Assembly (NCBI GenBank): GCA_030847615.1
Contig: JAUMIR010000004.1
Coordinates: 188,420,501 to 188,484,500, forward strand
DNA: 64,000 nucleotides
From: Gambelia wislizenii
Lineage: Eukaryota; Chordata; Lepidosauria; Squamata; Crotaphytidae
Reading direction: 5' to 3'
In this document: positions 1 to 10,989 of the stretch, one piece after another
Layout of the letters: each line of letters begins with the position of its first letter
How positions within the stretch are numbered: the first letter of the stretch is position 1
Notes under the pieces: generated by a model
Told to the model about the DNA's origin: nothing
Seen by the model: only the letters and a program-made list of their open reading frames with translations
The model's database searches: none
Made by a program: the position numbers and the translations under genes

Positions 1-147
1 AACTGGCATTTTATCCCCGAGGTACAATTTTATTGCCAGCTTATTAAAAAAAAAAATACACAGTTTACAGTGAAACTCATAACATAACATTAACTTACAG
101 GCACTCTATCAAAGAAGTGTAATAACTAAAAAATTCAGAGCTGCTCG

Positions 148-192
148 CTTTCTCTCTCTCTCTCCCTCTCCCCTCCCCCTCCCTCCCTCTGT
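148..192. repeat. CT-rich simple repeat
   Basis: Pyrimidine tract of TC dinucleotides passing into CCCCTCC blocks. Confidence 0.9.
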
Positions 193-387
193 ATATATGC
201 AAGCATGTTTCGAATATATTTTTAGAAACTGTCTACTGCCTTGTGTAGAAAATACTTATGCTTTGATCCAGAAGTGTTGATGAGTAGCACCATTCTTCCA
301 TGACATCAGGGGTCACATCCCCATCATGTTATGCATATACAGTATATACACTTTAACGAACTCTTTGGATATACCTTTAGGTGTGAA

Positions 388-418
388 TATGTGTGTGTGT
401 GTGTGTGCGTGCGCGCAC
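388..418. repeat. (GT)n microsatellite with GC end
   Basis: About nine GT units followed by GCGTGCGCGCAC, an alternating purine-pyrimidine run. Confidence 0.9.
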
Positions 419-1690
419 AACTCCATCTGGCCATCAGTGAGAGAAACAGAAAGTTTAAGAGAGTTTACACCAAATATTTGACATTAGTTAATATATAGGA
501 GGGGTGAGGAAACAGAGAAGACTGAGTGACACTACATGGCCATATCTTCCTCACAACTGATACAAAGGCAAAATAGGGGTGTGAAAGGAATGGCGTCTGT
601 GTTAGGTAGACCTGGCAGCAGGCCCACTGAAGGAAGAGAGGATCAAAATCTGGGACCTTACTTATTCAAAGCCAAGAAAAATAGTAGCTCATACCAATTT
701 ATATTGTGTTCCATTAAAATTACAAATTTGTTATTTCATTTTACTTATTACATCATGATACATTAACATGTATATAAATATGATGGAAACCATTTTGGTG
801 AGGTGAAGTTAACACTGAATCAAGTCTCTACTAAAAGTCTAATTTAATTGTGATAACATTGTAAATACAGTGCACTTTCTTGGGTTCAAAAGCTGACAGT
901 AAGAGAATATGGCTCAAATTTAACAATGATTCTGCCAGAAATGTCCTTTACCAAGGTTATCAATGTCATAAATCATTATTTTTTAATATGATTGTTTTTC
1001 TTTTCTTAAAAAAAAGTATTCTACATTTTATTTCTTTGCTATAGCATTCTTTTACTTCAGAGTGCTATTTAATGGATTGGCTCGGATAGCATAATACTAG
1101 ACTTAATATTTTAGATAACTCTTATCCAATATGGCAATTGATCCAGAGAAAATCTTTTTTTTCTTGTGAGGATGGACTTGGAGTTTGATTATTGCACTTT
1201 TATGAGCTGGGGGGGGGGAGACTGGATTTTTTTAAAAATAAAGATTTAAAGGTTTCAAAAATCTTTGAAAATTCACCAGAGGCATAAATAAAAAGGAAGC
1301 CTATTCATAAGTCTAATTCTGAATTTACACATTAAGCTTTCTCTTTGACAATAATGCCAGCATTTATAACATAAACTATTTGGGTTAAAACAGGTCAATA
1401 ACAGAGATAATTAAATCTGCCTTAACTATTCAATAACAATTATGAATAAAAATTTGGTGTAGCAGGTTTTCCAATGCAAGACTTATTGGAGCTGAATCTA
1501 TCTGTGTCATAATTGTATTGAGACAAGTCAAAAGTATTATTTTGTAGCAAGGATATAAATCTTTAAAATCTGTTTTACAAAAAAAGGAACAGAGAATACA
1601 AAAGTAGTAAGAGATAAAGCAGCTGATCTTTATCTGTATGTAGTTGGGATTTTATCAGCGGCAGCAAATATGGCATCATAAGGATGCCTA

Positions 1691-1741
1691 ATGATCGCAA
1701 AAGGGCATGCATACCAGATGACATCATTCTTTTGCGATCAT
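1691..1741. repeat. Hairpin with perfect 13-bp arms
   Basis: ATGATCGCAAAAG at 1691-1703 is exactly reverse-complemented at 1729-1741, with a 25-base loop. The flanks do not continue the pairing well. It may be the core of a decayed palindromic transposon; no family is recognised. Confidence 0.6.
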
Positions 1742-2261
1742 GTGAAGGGAATAAGGCGTACCTTTTATTGATGGCCCAAGCCATCAATAGATCTCACCTG
1801 GTGCTTTGTTGCTGGCATTGCTGGTGTTTGAATCCTCATGTCATTGTGCTCACGTGAATGCAGCATCAATGGGCAAACACTTCCGCTTCAGATTCTGACA
1901 TCCAGGTAAAGGGCGCTCTTTTATGAAACACCCTCCCATGTACTTGGGACTTCTAAAGTGTGTGTTTTTTTTAACTTGTGTGAACTCTTTGTGTCTTGTT
2001 TTGTTTTTCAAATTTGCTAAGCTAGTGTCTTCTTGTGAGAATCACCAAAATCAGGAACCCAGAAGTAAGCAAAGCTCTGTTCATGCTCTGTTACTGCCAG
2101 GGAAGCCTCATTGATATTGGTTAACATAGGTCTGGTGGAGTGGGGGTCTTTTGCCAGCATAAAAATGCAGCAAAATATGTTGGCAAAAGAACTTTTACAG
2201 AGGGTGGTCTGATAAAGTCCTTGGTGACATCTGATTCCATTTAATTGAATAATATTATAGA

Positions 2262-2985
2262 ATCATAGAAGCATAGAACTGTAGAGTTGGAAGAGACCAC
2301 AAGGGCCATCCAGTCCAACCCCCTGCCACACAGGAAATCATGATCAAAGCATCCCTGACCGATGGCCTTCCAGCCTCTGTTTAAAGACCTCCAAGGAAGG
2401 AGACCCTACCATGCTCCGAGGGAGTGTGTTCCACTGCCGAACAGCTCTTACTGTCAGAAAGTTCCTCATAATGTTGAGGTGGAATCTCTGTTCCTGGAGC
2501 TTGCTTCCATTGTTCTGTGTTCTAGTCTCAGGAGCAGCAGAAAACAAGTTGCTTCATCCTCAATGTGACACCCCTTCAAATACTTAAACCGGGCTATCGT
2601 ATCACCCCTTAACCATCTTTTTTCCAGGCTAAACATACCCAGCTCCCTAAGTCTTTCCTCATAAGTCATGGTTTCCAGACCTTTCACCATTTTAGTCGTC
2701 CTCCTCTGGACGCGTTCCAATTTGTCAATATCCTTCCTGAATAGTGGTGCCCAGAACTGGACACAGTATTCTAGGTGAGGCCCGAGCAAAGCAGAATAGA
2801 GTGGCACTATTACTTCCCTTGATCTAGACACTATACTTCTATTGATGCAGCCCAAAATCGCATTGCTTTTTTAGCTACTGCAGCACACTGTTGACTCATG
2901 TTCAACTTGTGGTCTACTAGGACTCCTAGATCCCTTTTGCACGTAGTCTCGTTCAGCCAGGTCTCCCCCATCCTATATCTATGCA
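2262..2985 (-). mobile_element. CR1 LINE 3' fragment
   Basis: The minus strand encodes the C-terminal end of a CR1 reverse transcriptase: a [20 protein letters not shown] segment, then [47 protein letters not shown], and a frame-shifted LTVRAVRQWNTLP. It ends at about 2262 in the CR1 terminal motif (minus strand TCTATGATTCTA). Several frame breaks mark it as a dead, 5'-truncated copy. The same family is seen at 10285-10988, 48690-49410 and 56290-57637. Confidence 0.9.
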
Positions 2986-3061
2986 TCATCCACAAAACTA
3001 CTGCAACACTAGTGCTGCTGTTTTTAAGACAGCCAGCTGTCCATTTATGTCAAGGATGAGA

Positions 3062-3177
3062 ATCATGCAGCCCTCCAGATGTTGCTGGACTGTAATTCCT
3101 GGCATCCCTAGCTGGCACACCCAATGGTGAAGAACTGTGGAAGTTGCAGTTCAAGAACATCTGGAGACCACATGATT
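3062..3177. mobile_element. Short palindromic DNA element (MITE-like)
   Basis: Arms of about 38 bp pair imperfectly: CCTCCAGATGTTGCTGGACT near 3072 and AGTTCAAGAACATCTGGAGA near 3148. The CTCCAGATGTTG...GGACTACAACTCC type is a common non-autonomous DNA-transposon family of reptile genomes, by recollection hAT-like. Superfamily and ends are not proven; this copy lies about 35 bp below the exon donor. Confidence 0.6.
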
Positions 3178-3212
3178 ATCAATCGACTTAGAAAATACTG
3201 TTCAGCACTTAC

Positions 3213-3432
3213 TCAATGTTGTGTAGTCTTCCCTAGCTTTGTTTGCTTTAAGGAAGGCTTGAATCTTCACAATTTCTTCATTATGATCTTTAAAATATTG
3301 TATCTGTTTCTTGTATGCTCTTCTTGCTAACCACATTTTGACCCATGCCTGGATCTTAATAAGAGATGATATATTTTTCTGGAACATATATTTGTTTTTG
3401 CCTACATTCTTGAAAAGCTTCATGTTCTTTGC
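3213..3432 (-). CDS. IQGAP-family exon (two IQ motifs)
   Basis: This 220-bp open exon is read on the minus strand and gives 73 codons plus one base. It contains two IQ (calmodulin-binding) repeats, IKIQAWVKMWLARRAY and VKIQAFLKANKAREDYTTL. The second closely matches the last IQ repeat of IQGAP scaffold proteins (KIQAF-RANKARDDYKTL type), which link Rac1/Cdc42, calmodulin and actin at the cell cortex. The donor is strong (TTGA|GTAAGT, intron starts at 3212). The best acceptor is CCCCTTTCCCAG|GCA at 3433-3434, with an in-frame TGA just upstream; weaker AG sites at 3409 and 3402 would shorten the exon. The exon starts in phase 0 and ends in phase 1. The intact frame bounded by splice sites argues against a processed pseudogene. 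Which IQGAP paralogue it belongs to is not resolved. No neighbouring exon was found. Confidence 0.8.
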
Positions 3433-6165
3433 CTGGGAAAGGGGCCTCTGGCTTCACAGGAAACAGAGACACCATGGATCCCAAGAGGAGCTAATAGAGT
3501 TTAAATTTTACTGTCCTTTGTCTTGGTCCCTGTTTGGCCAAAACAGGAGAGTGGGCTATGAGATCCCTACAGACCAACTGAACTACAACAGAAACAGCAT
3601 CTGATACAAAATGTAGGCCCATGACTCCAACACTGTCACTTTTTTTTTTGTTTTGTTTTTTTGTGCATTTTGGTTTTGTGCATTTTGGTTGGCCAACAAA
3701 GGTATTGCTCTTTTGTGGATTTTGGTTTTTGTTTTACACCTCCCCTAGTATAACATTGCCTGCATGGCTAATTGTGAAATACAACTCTCCTGCCCAGAGA
3801 CTTTTATCATTAACATTTATTTAGTTTTGCTTTGCCAATGTGCGTGTTCCTTTTACAATGAGGGGTTTACTTAATTCACAGCAATCTGTAAGTTGCTCTT
3901 TCTTCCTTATAATATGATGCATTAAACTATTTATTTTTACTTACTGCAGACATATTGAGACAACTCTTTAATTGGTGGTTATATATTTTAAAAAATGAAA
4001 CATAGATTAACACATGTTAATATTCCACAGTTTTGTCACATCATTTTCAAGTTACTCCTTTTCACTCATGAAGAAAAACTCCTTGAATGTAGGAATCGAA
4101 AATGCCATATATAAAGATGAAGACAGAAATGAAACTGTAAGTTTGGCAAACAAAGCATGCAGATAGTTCTCTGTCCTGGAGTGAATTCAGGGGAACGGAC
4201 AAATAATTCTGTACATTTCCATGTTGCATGTTCAGGGCCATTTAAGTTAGCACTGGAATTAATAGCACAGAGATTTGAATCAAGTCTCTGAACCAAGTTG
4301 ACCACTAAGTGTGATGGTGTTGTATGGGAGTCTACCTCTCCTTGGGAAATAGTGTTGCCTGATATGTGGAGCAATAGCCTTTCTCTGCTCAAAGCCTCCT
4401 GAAATAGCCATTTGTCTTTAACTAGGTTGCAGCTTTCTCTTCACTGTCGAGCATAAAAATATGCAAAGTGGACCTCCAGTCACTTCTGGATTTTGGTTCA
4501 TTGACTGATTAACTGATTGATTGCATTGAATTGCATTTTTGGCAGTCTATGTGCCCCCTGGACTGTCCCAGGACAGAAAATTGCCTCCTGTATTCAACCA
4601 CAGTTGCTTATTGCAATCAGGTGGGCATACATTGCCAAACAGCAGGGAAACACCAGTTTTTAAGATGTTCCATCCAACAGACAGGACTCCTTAAAATGAA
4701 AAGAGGAGAGGAGAGGAGAAATGTGAAAAGACCACAATAAGCTCTTTGGGATGATGAAGAGTTCCCCCCTTTCTTCCCTGTGACCTGCAGGAATTTATCT
4801 TTTTTTAGAAGGAGCCACTGATAAAGCTGTGGCTGTTAGCTATACTTGCTCTCCTAGATCAGAATCTCTGGATTTTTTTTATTTTTTTTATTTTTTTTAC
4901 ATTTAACAGAGGAGACAGAGGAGACATCCATTACAATTAGAATGAATTGGTTTGGTACCTATCCAATTGACTTCAGGCAACACTGTAACCCCTTTCTAAT
5001 GCTGCCTGTATGTCAAAGAAAGCATTGAGACTGCATTTGTAAGATCACACCTGTGCAAACACAGGGTACAACATTAACCAGTTTTATTTATAGTTAACAG
5101 TTCTTTATTTCCTTAAATTACATAATCTGCTATATGGCATCTCTGTCTTGGCAGTTACTAAAGACATCTCTTGCTTAATTATATACCTGCTATTGTGGCA
5201 TATCTGGCATATTTCTCAATCAAAGCTCCCACAAAGAATTGCATCAACTCTCCCACCTCCATTAGTTGTAGCAGTGTGAATATTCTGTCTTCTGCTATGG
5301 AAAAATGAGTCGGATAGGCTTTTCCTTCAGAGCAGTTTCACTCCAGGCAGATTTAAGTCATGCAGCTTTTGAAATCCAAAGAACTAATATTATTTCAAAG
5401 CTCATATACATCCGATTGCACAAGGCTATTAAACAATTGTTTCATACAAACTGCAGCGGAAAGGGCCTATGTTAACAAGTTATTGTTATATTTTGGCACA
5501 CAGAACATTGGCTTTCATATTCACAGGCAGATAACTGAAAGGGATGTTGCTTTACTGCAATATTTGTCAGGCTTTTGTTTGCTTGTTTTTTAAACAAACA
5601 TGTTATTGCTTCTATAAATTCTTAAGTAGGCCAATGAAATATCTGATACATGTAGAGCTGTACCAAATATTATCCAGTTTTGAGTTTTAGGTTGGAAAAA
5701 AATGACCTTAAAAAAAGCCAAAGCCAAATATATTTGATGGCAGCAACCCTGTCTTCAAATGCAGTTCATTGTTATACCTATAAAAAGCTTGCTGGGGAAG
5801 AAGGATCTGGACCCTACAACCATGTGCCATTTTTCTGTTTGAAATCACTGCTTACATCCAACCCACTGTGTTCTTACCAATCTCATGTTGGCATCATCCT
5901 TCCTCCAATATCAGGAAACATAACTATTTTATAAAACATTTCCAATAGAAGTCTGAGGAGTCCAGTATTAAGCTATATTGTTAACAGCATGTTTGTGGAT
6001 TTTATTTTTGACCAATTCATTTATACTACATTCCCTCTCCGATAACATTTCACTTGTTCATAGTTTTCTGGATATTAAAACCACCACCACCACCAACAAC
6101 AACAATTATTATTATCACTGGTACTACTACTTTGGGTTCATTGTAGGGATGGAAAGAATATTCAA
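3433..6165. other. Intronic DNA, nothing recognised
   Basis: A long stretch 5' of the exon on the minus strand, with T-rich tracts near 3640 and 4865 but no recognisable exon or transposon. A 108-codon minus-strand frame at 4066-4392 has no family resemblance and no convincing splice context. Confidence 0.4.
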
Positions 6166-6169
6166 AAAT

Positions 6170-7080
6170 TATATTATTTTATTATTATATTTATTTCTAC
6201 CCTACCTTTTCCCAGTTCAAGACTCAAAGTGGCTTACAACAAATTAAAAAGCACATGGTTTACAAATTCACAAAATGCAAAAGTTTAAAACAGATTAAAT
6301 GATCAAAAAAATTAAACCAGATCAAAACATAAAGCATTAAATGTGTGTGTACATGCAGGCAGGTATACACATGCATACACCAGAACAACAATTAGCAAGA
6401 TCCAGCACATTGTTTAGGGGGGATGGGCCTTATACAAGGAACCATCAAATGCCTGTTGAAACTAAAAAGTTGTTACTTGTCTGTGAAAAGAAAGTAGGGA
6501 GAGTGCCAGTCTAACTTCTCTGGGAAGGGATTCCAGAGCCTGGGGGCAGCCACTGAAAAGGCCCTTCCCTATGTTCCCACCAGATGTACCTGTGAAGGTA
6601 GTGGGTCAGAGAGAAGGGCCTCCTCAGCAGATTTCAAAACACAGGCTGATTCATAATCTCTTCAGATAATTTGGACTTGAGCTTTATGGGCTTTATAGGT
6701 CAAAACCAGCACTCAAAATTGTTCCTGGAAGTGGACCAGCAACCAGTGGAACCATTGCAAAGAGAGTTGTATGTTCCCTGTAGACTAGAAAGCTAGCAAT
6801 CTAGTCTTTTGACTAGTTGAAATTTCCAACACTCTTTGGAGGCAGCCCCATGTAGAATGTGTTGCAGCAATCCAACCAGGAAATAACTAAGGCATGTGTC
6901 ACCATGGCTAGATCTGATGTCTCAAAAAATGGGTGCAACTGGCACACAAGCTTTAATTGTGCAAATGCACTCCTAGCCACCACTGAAACCTGAGCTTCCA
7001 AGCTGAAGGCTGAATCCAGAAGTACACCCAAGCTGTAAGCCTTTGTCTTCAGGGACAATTCAATGCTATCTAGCAAAGGA
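6170..7080 (-). mobile_element. L2-type LINE 3' fragment
   Basis: Minus-strand translation gives a non-LTR reverse transcriptase C-terminus: YSLGVLLDSAFSLEAQV, then DLAMVTHALVISWLDCCNTF and MGLPPKSV. With frame shifts come SAEEALLSDPLP, GRAFSVAAPRLWN and PEKLDWHSPYF. These are the L2/CR1-group motifs (DYCN..GLP, AFS..AP.LWN.LP). The 3' tail at 6170-6240 reads on the minus strand as GTAAGCCACTTTGAGTC followed by an AATAAATAT-rich end, a typical tail of such LINEs. The copy is 5'-truncated and broken by stops. It is the same family as the copy at 24540. Confidence 0.85.
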
Positions 7081-7189
7081 AGAGTCCCTGAATCACAGGC
7101 TGAATATGAGAAAAATGGACAAAAGCATATCTCTTGAATGTCAGGAAGAACCCTGCACTGACCAGAATCAACTCAGATAGAGACCTCTT

Positions 7190-7480
7190 CCCTGCAAAAT
7201 TTGCATGTGCAGAAATTTACTACACAGAAATATTTTCTGTGCAAAAAATGGCATTTCTTCTGCAGAAAATGCATGTAAGAATTTCATGCAGAATAAATCA
7301 CAAGTTACAGAATTTTCTGTGAAGGAAACAGCATTTTCTGTGCAGAAATGTCATATTCTTCACAGAAAATGCAATATTCTGCACAAAAATATACTCTGCA
7401 TTGAAAATGCTACTTCATACACAAAATATGCTGTTTTCTGTGCAAAAACACCACACATACATTTTTGTGCAAAAAAAGTC
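7190..7480. repeat. Degenerate tandem repeat of TTTTCTGTGCAGAAAA units
   Basis: Around a dozen spaced variants of a near-palindromic core (TTTTCTGTGCA, TGCAGAAAATGC, CACAGAAAATGCA, CTGTGCAAAAA) recur at roughly 20-30 bp intervals. Related motifs in lower density occur near 11715-11765, 14395-14460, 17230-17310 and 30990-31130. Frames running through it are by-products of the periodicity. Origin unknown. Confidence 0.6.
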
Positions 7481-7854
7481 CTGAACTATTGTTATTTATT
7501 TATTTGTTTGTTTGTTTCAACATTTCCCCCCAAAAATGTTCAGCCAGAAAAAAGTGGGGGGGTTGCCTGGAAAAAAAACACACCTCTTTTACAGATTAAA
7601 AAATCCCTTTGTAGGACCACAGGCTCATCTACACTAGGCAAGATACGCTGGCTTTCCTCTGTCATATCCTGACTTCAGAGCTAGTCTGTTCCCCTGTGTT
7701 ACTTGGAGAAAATGGGTCAGAGGCCAAAAAGGATGCTGGGCCATTACTGAAGTTGCCAGCCTGCCATTTTCTCTGTAAAGCAGAAGCCAGGCAGGGGTCT
7801 CACAACATGTGACTGCAGGCCTCCTGCATCTAACTAGCCTGAGGGGTCGTTTAC

Positions 7855-8665
7855 ATGGGCAAATATTCCCCTAAATATACCGCTAAGATAGCTCATAGTT
7901 CCCACGGATCGCAGCACAGCATTGCCTCATTCAGAAGGGGGGAAGGTAAAACACCCAAATATAGCATGGCAGGGCATGTCGCTATTTTTGCAGGAATATT
8001 TGCAATGTAGTGCTTTATTGGCAGTGTAAACTAGCATTCCGCTAAGGGTTAAAGCACAGCTGCATTGTGATTGGTTGATGATGCAGGGGTGGGCTTAAAA
8101 GAGGGGCAGGGAGGAGGAAAAGACAGTAGCCATTAGAGAAGAAACTTGCAAAAATCCTGTCTGCTATTTTGTGAGCCAGTTTGGAAAAAAAAAAAAGGAT
8201 TCCCAACTTCTTTCCTTCCTGGAGCATTCCTTCTCATCCTCTCTGCTGTTTTGAAAGTATGTAAAGCTCGTTCGTCACTTTTATCCTGTGCATGGGGGAG
8301 GGAGAGAAACCATTTCACAAAGGGCTGTAGCAAGATGAACTGCTATTTTCCCTCTCTCTCTCTCTGCTTGGGGGAAGGAGGGAGGGGGAAATAGAGAGAC
8401 AGAGAGAGAGAGAGCAGCTGGAAAAACTTGCGATCCACAGCATGGTCTTTTAGCAGAGAGATTACTCTCCCTCTGCTTTATGGAGTGAGTTCATTTACAG
8501 GCAGATTTACAGAGACACACAGAGCCACCCCCCCCACACACACTTATTCAAGTCTGAACTTCAAAGCGACATAATTAGAAAAAAAAACCTGACTGGCACA
8601 GCTGCGGAAAATAATTAAACCGCAAGTTGCTGCAATAAATCTGCTGTGTAAATGAGTCACATGCT
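7855..8665. mobile_element. Probable non-autonomous TIR transposon
   Basis: The ends GGGGTCGTTTACATGGGCA (near 7853) and, inverted, GTGACTCATTTACACAGCAG (near 8640-8660) look like decayed terminal inverted repeats. The interior shares features with the element at 63330: CATTCAGAAGGGGGG, GATTGGTTG before a purine-rich block, and a similar TIR sequence. A CT tract and a GA tract (8351-8414) lie inside. Target-site duplication is unclear (perhaps TAGCCTGA against ATGCTTGA), so superfamily, possibly hAT, is a guess. Confidence 0.45.
8351..8414. repeat. Mirror-like CT and GA tracts
   Basis: A (CT)n tract is followed after a G-rich spacer by (GA)n, so the two can pair. Confidence 0.8.
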
Positions 8666-9641
8666 TGAGGGATCCCTGCCTGTCTTCCAGGAGAGCCAGG
8701 GAGCTGTCAGTGAAGCAAGAAGTAGCACGTCAGATGGGTTCCCATGGACATGTGGGGCCTGATCCAGTTTTTGCAAGATAAACTTGGGTATTTTTTAAAA
8801 GAAATAATATATTGGGCCCTATCCTGGCTTACCCCCTTTCCAGCCCCATATTTATCCCAGATGTTGGTTGGACTGTCTCAGAGAAGATTGGGGTAAATGG
8901 CCTGAGTCGTTTGGACTGCAGAGCTGTGGAAGAAGGGTAAATCACCCATGTAGATAAGGCCCATAACAAACTGTTTCAAGATGCTTTTGGCCTCAAAATA
9001 TCCATAACCATAACCACAATCACTACCACAACAAAACTCACCTGGAAAGCAATCAGAAGTTACACATATTTACTTCCAGTCATGCAGATTCTCAGCTGAG
9101 ATGGTGCCCTGCACTCTTCCAGAGCTCTGGAGGGACCAAACATTGGGCCGTGTGCTCCCCCAGGCTATGGATCTTGCCCACCCCGGCTGTAGATGAAGAA
9201 GAATGTAGGAACTTATTTCATAGCGGATTTTGGTATGTACAGAATAAAGTTTCATACAGAATTGTTCAAAATTAATTCAACACTAGTAACAAGAACAACA
9301 GCAGGTCAATACCTCTCCTTCTTTCCTTTTTTTTTTTAAAAAAAACCATGAAATAGTGTTAGTGTGACACGTGAGACTAATGGGGCTTCCATATCTTTAA
9401 TTTTAGAAAATGAGAAGAACCCCACTGATTCAGATGTCTCCAAAGTAGTCAGCAACTCATGAGATGTCCTAGGAAGCTGAGGCAGAGAGACAGTGAGAGA
9501 AACCCATCAAGGTGTGGGTGGAAAAGAACAGAGAGAAAGAGAAATTCATTGAAGTGTGGGATAAGGAGAGAGTAAAAGAGAAAGTATGGCAGTAACGTGC
9601 ATGCTGGAGGGAGAAAGAGAATTGAGGGGATCCTAGGCTAT
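8666..9641. other. Unassigned DNA
   Basis: No recognisable gene. A poly-T/poly-A junction lies near 9330 and a GAGA-rich stretch at 9480-9570. The adjoining DIRS-type terminal segment begins at 9642. Confidence 0.4.
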
Positions 9642-10170
9642 GGGTATGCCTAGGAGTTTGGGAGGCCTTTGCTTGCCCCTTATCTATGGCTGGAATAAGA
9701 GGGAGGGCTGTAGTTCAGTGAGCACCTGTGACACCAATTTTGGTGAAGGGGAGTCTCTGTAATGCCTCATTATGTTATGGAACTAGGGGGTGGTGAAAGA
9801 GACTTACCTTGGGGCTGGCCTGAAGGATAAACCCTATCCTTAAGTCTTGTGACTTGGGGGAGGGACTTTTGGGATTGGCATTCCTGAAATAGGTTGGCTG
9901 GTCAGCAACCCAGATTTTGGGGTTTCTCACTGGGGCTCAGGTGTTTCACCCGGGGGGAAGTTGGGGAGGAGGTCTCAGTTAGACCTACTGCCCCAGCTCT
10001 CCCACACTAGGTTGCCTTCAGCCACTGAAGTTTTTTGGAAGGGTTGATAAATAGCTTAGAGTTAAATAAAGTTCCATTTATTTCATCCCATTTCTGTGTC
10101 TGGTCTCTTTATTCTCCTGGGTCACTCAGCAAAGAAATGGGGGTATGTCCAGGAGTTTGGGAGGCCTTTG
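9642..10170 (+). mobile_element. DIRS-family terminal segment between direct repeats
   Basis: The segment 9672-10135 aligns by eye with the non-coding 3' end of the DIRS-order element at 62570-63035. Shared landmarks in order are CCCTTATCTATGGC, TAAGTCTTG, GGTTTCTC--TGGGGCTCAGGTG, TTCACCC, GAGGAGGTCT, AAATAAAGT and GTCTGGTCTCTTTATTC. It is flanked by a 30-bp direct repeat (9642-9671 and 10141-10170, 28 of 30 identical, starting GGGTATG and ending AGGCCTTTG). No coding part remains. Such an isolated end could arise by recombination between repeats; a third, shorter copy is at 50465-50720. Confidence 0.6.
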
Positions 10171-10284
10171 TGTCTAGGGCCCCTAAATACTGACAGCACT
10201 CCATTGCCCGTTGCTTCCTCCCATTCTAGCTGCAGGTAATCAGAAGTACACTGTCTTTGCACTTGATGGTTACATCTGATTCTA

Positions 10285-10988
10285 ATGGTTCACATTTCTA
10301 GATCCTGGCTCAATGGCAGTACATGCAAAAGGGATCTAGGAGTCTTAGTGGACCACAAGCTGAACATGAGTCAGCAGTTTGATGCAGCAACTAAAAAAGC
10401 CAATGTGATTCTAGGCTGCATTAATAGAAGTATAGTGTGTAAACCAAGGGAAGTAATAGTGCCACTCAATTTTGCTTTCGTCAGACCTCACCTGGAATAC
10501 GGTGTACGTTTCTGGGCACCACAATTCAGGAAGGATATTGAGAAACTGGAATGTGTCCAGAGGAGGGAGACCAGGATGGTGGGAGGTCTGGAAGCCATGC
10601 CCTGTGACGAGCAGCTTAGGGAGCTGGTCTAGAGAAGAGAAGGTTGAGAGGTGACATAATAGCCATGTTTAACTATTTGAAGTGGTGTCATACTGAGGAT
10701 GGAACATCCTCAGTTTTCTGCTGCTCTGGAGACTAGGACATGGAGCAATGGGTTCAAACTACAGGAAAAGAGATTCAACCTAAACATTAGGAAGAACTTC
10801 CTGACAGTAAGAGCTGTTCAGAAGTGGAATACACTGCCTCATAGTGTGGTGGAGTCTCCTTCTTTGGAGGTTTTTAAACAGAGGCTGGATGGCTATCTTT
10901 TGGGAATGATTTGATTGTGTGTTCCTGCATGGCAGGGGGTTGGACTGGATGGTTCTTGTGGTCTCTTCCAACTGTATGATTCTATGAT
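10285..10988 (+). mobile_element. CR1 LINE 3' fragment
   Basis: Encodes the CR1 reverse transcriptase C-terminus ([59 protein letters not shown]) and then, after a TAG at about 10630 and frame changes, NFLTVRAVQKWNTLP and SPSLEVFKQRLDG. The 3' end shows the CR1 signature GGTCTCTTCCAACTGTATGATTCTATGA. 5'-truncated and inactive. Confidence 0.93.
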
Positions 10989-10989
10989 C

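Larger units (their letters stand above)
1..2254. other. Intronic/intergenic DNA, no gene seen
   Basis: AT-rich sequence without a convincing exon or recognisable transposon. It contains simple repeats near 148-192 and 388-418, a G run near 1210, and a short hairpin at 1691-1741. The short open frames here have no family resemblance. By position it would be the intron downstream of the minus-strand IQGAP-type exon at 3213-3432. Confidence 0.5.

Noticed and set aside
4066..4392. Possible upstream IQGAP exon on the minus strand (108 codons)
   Set aside because: The translation does not resemble any IQGAP segment and has no clear acceptor/donor pair.
7205..7672. 155-codon plus-strand frame
   Set aside because: It follows the degenerate TGCAGAAAA repeat; the repeated peptide pattern mirrors the DNA periodicity.
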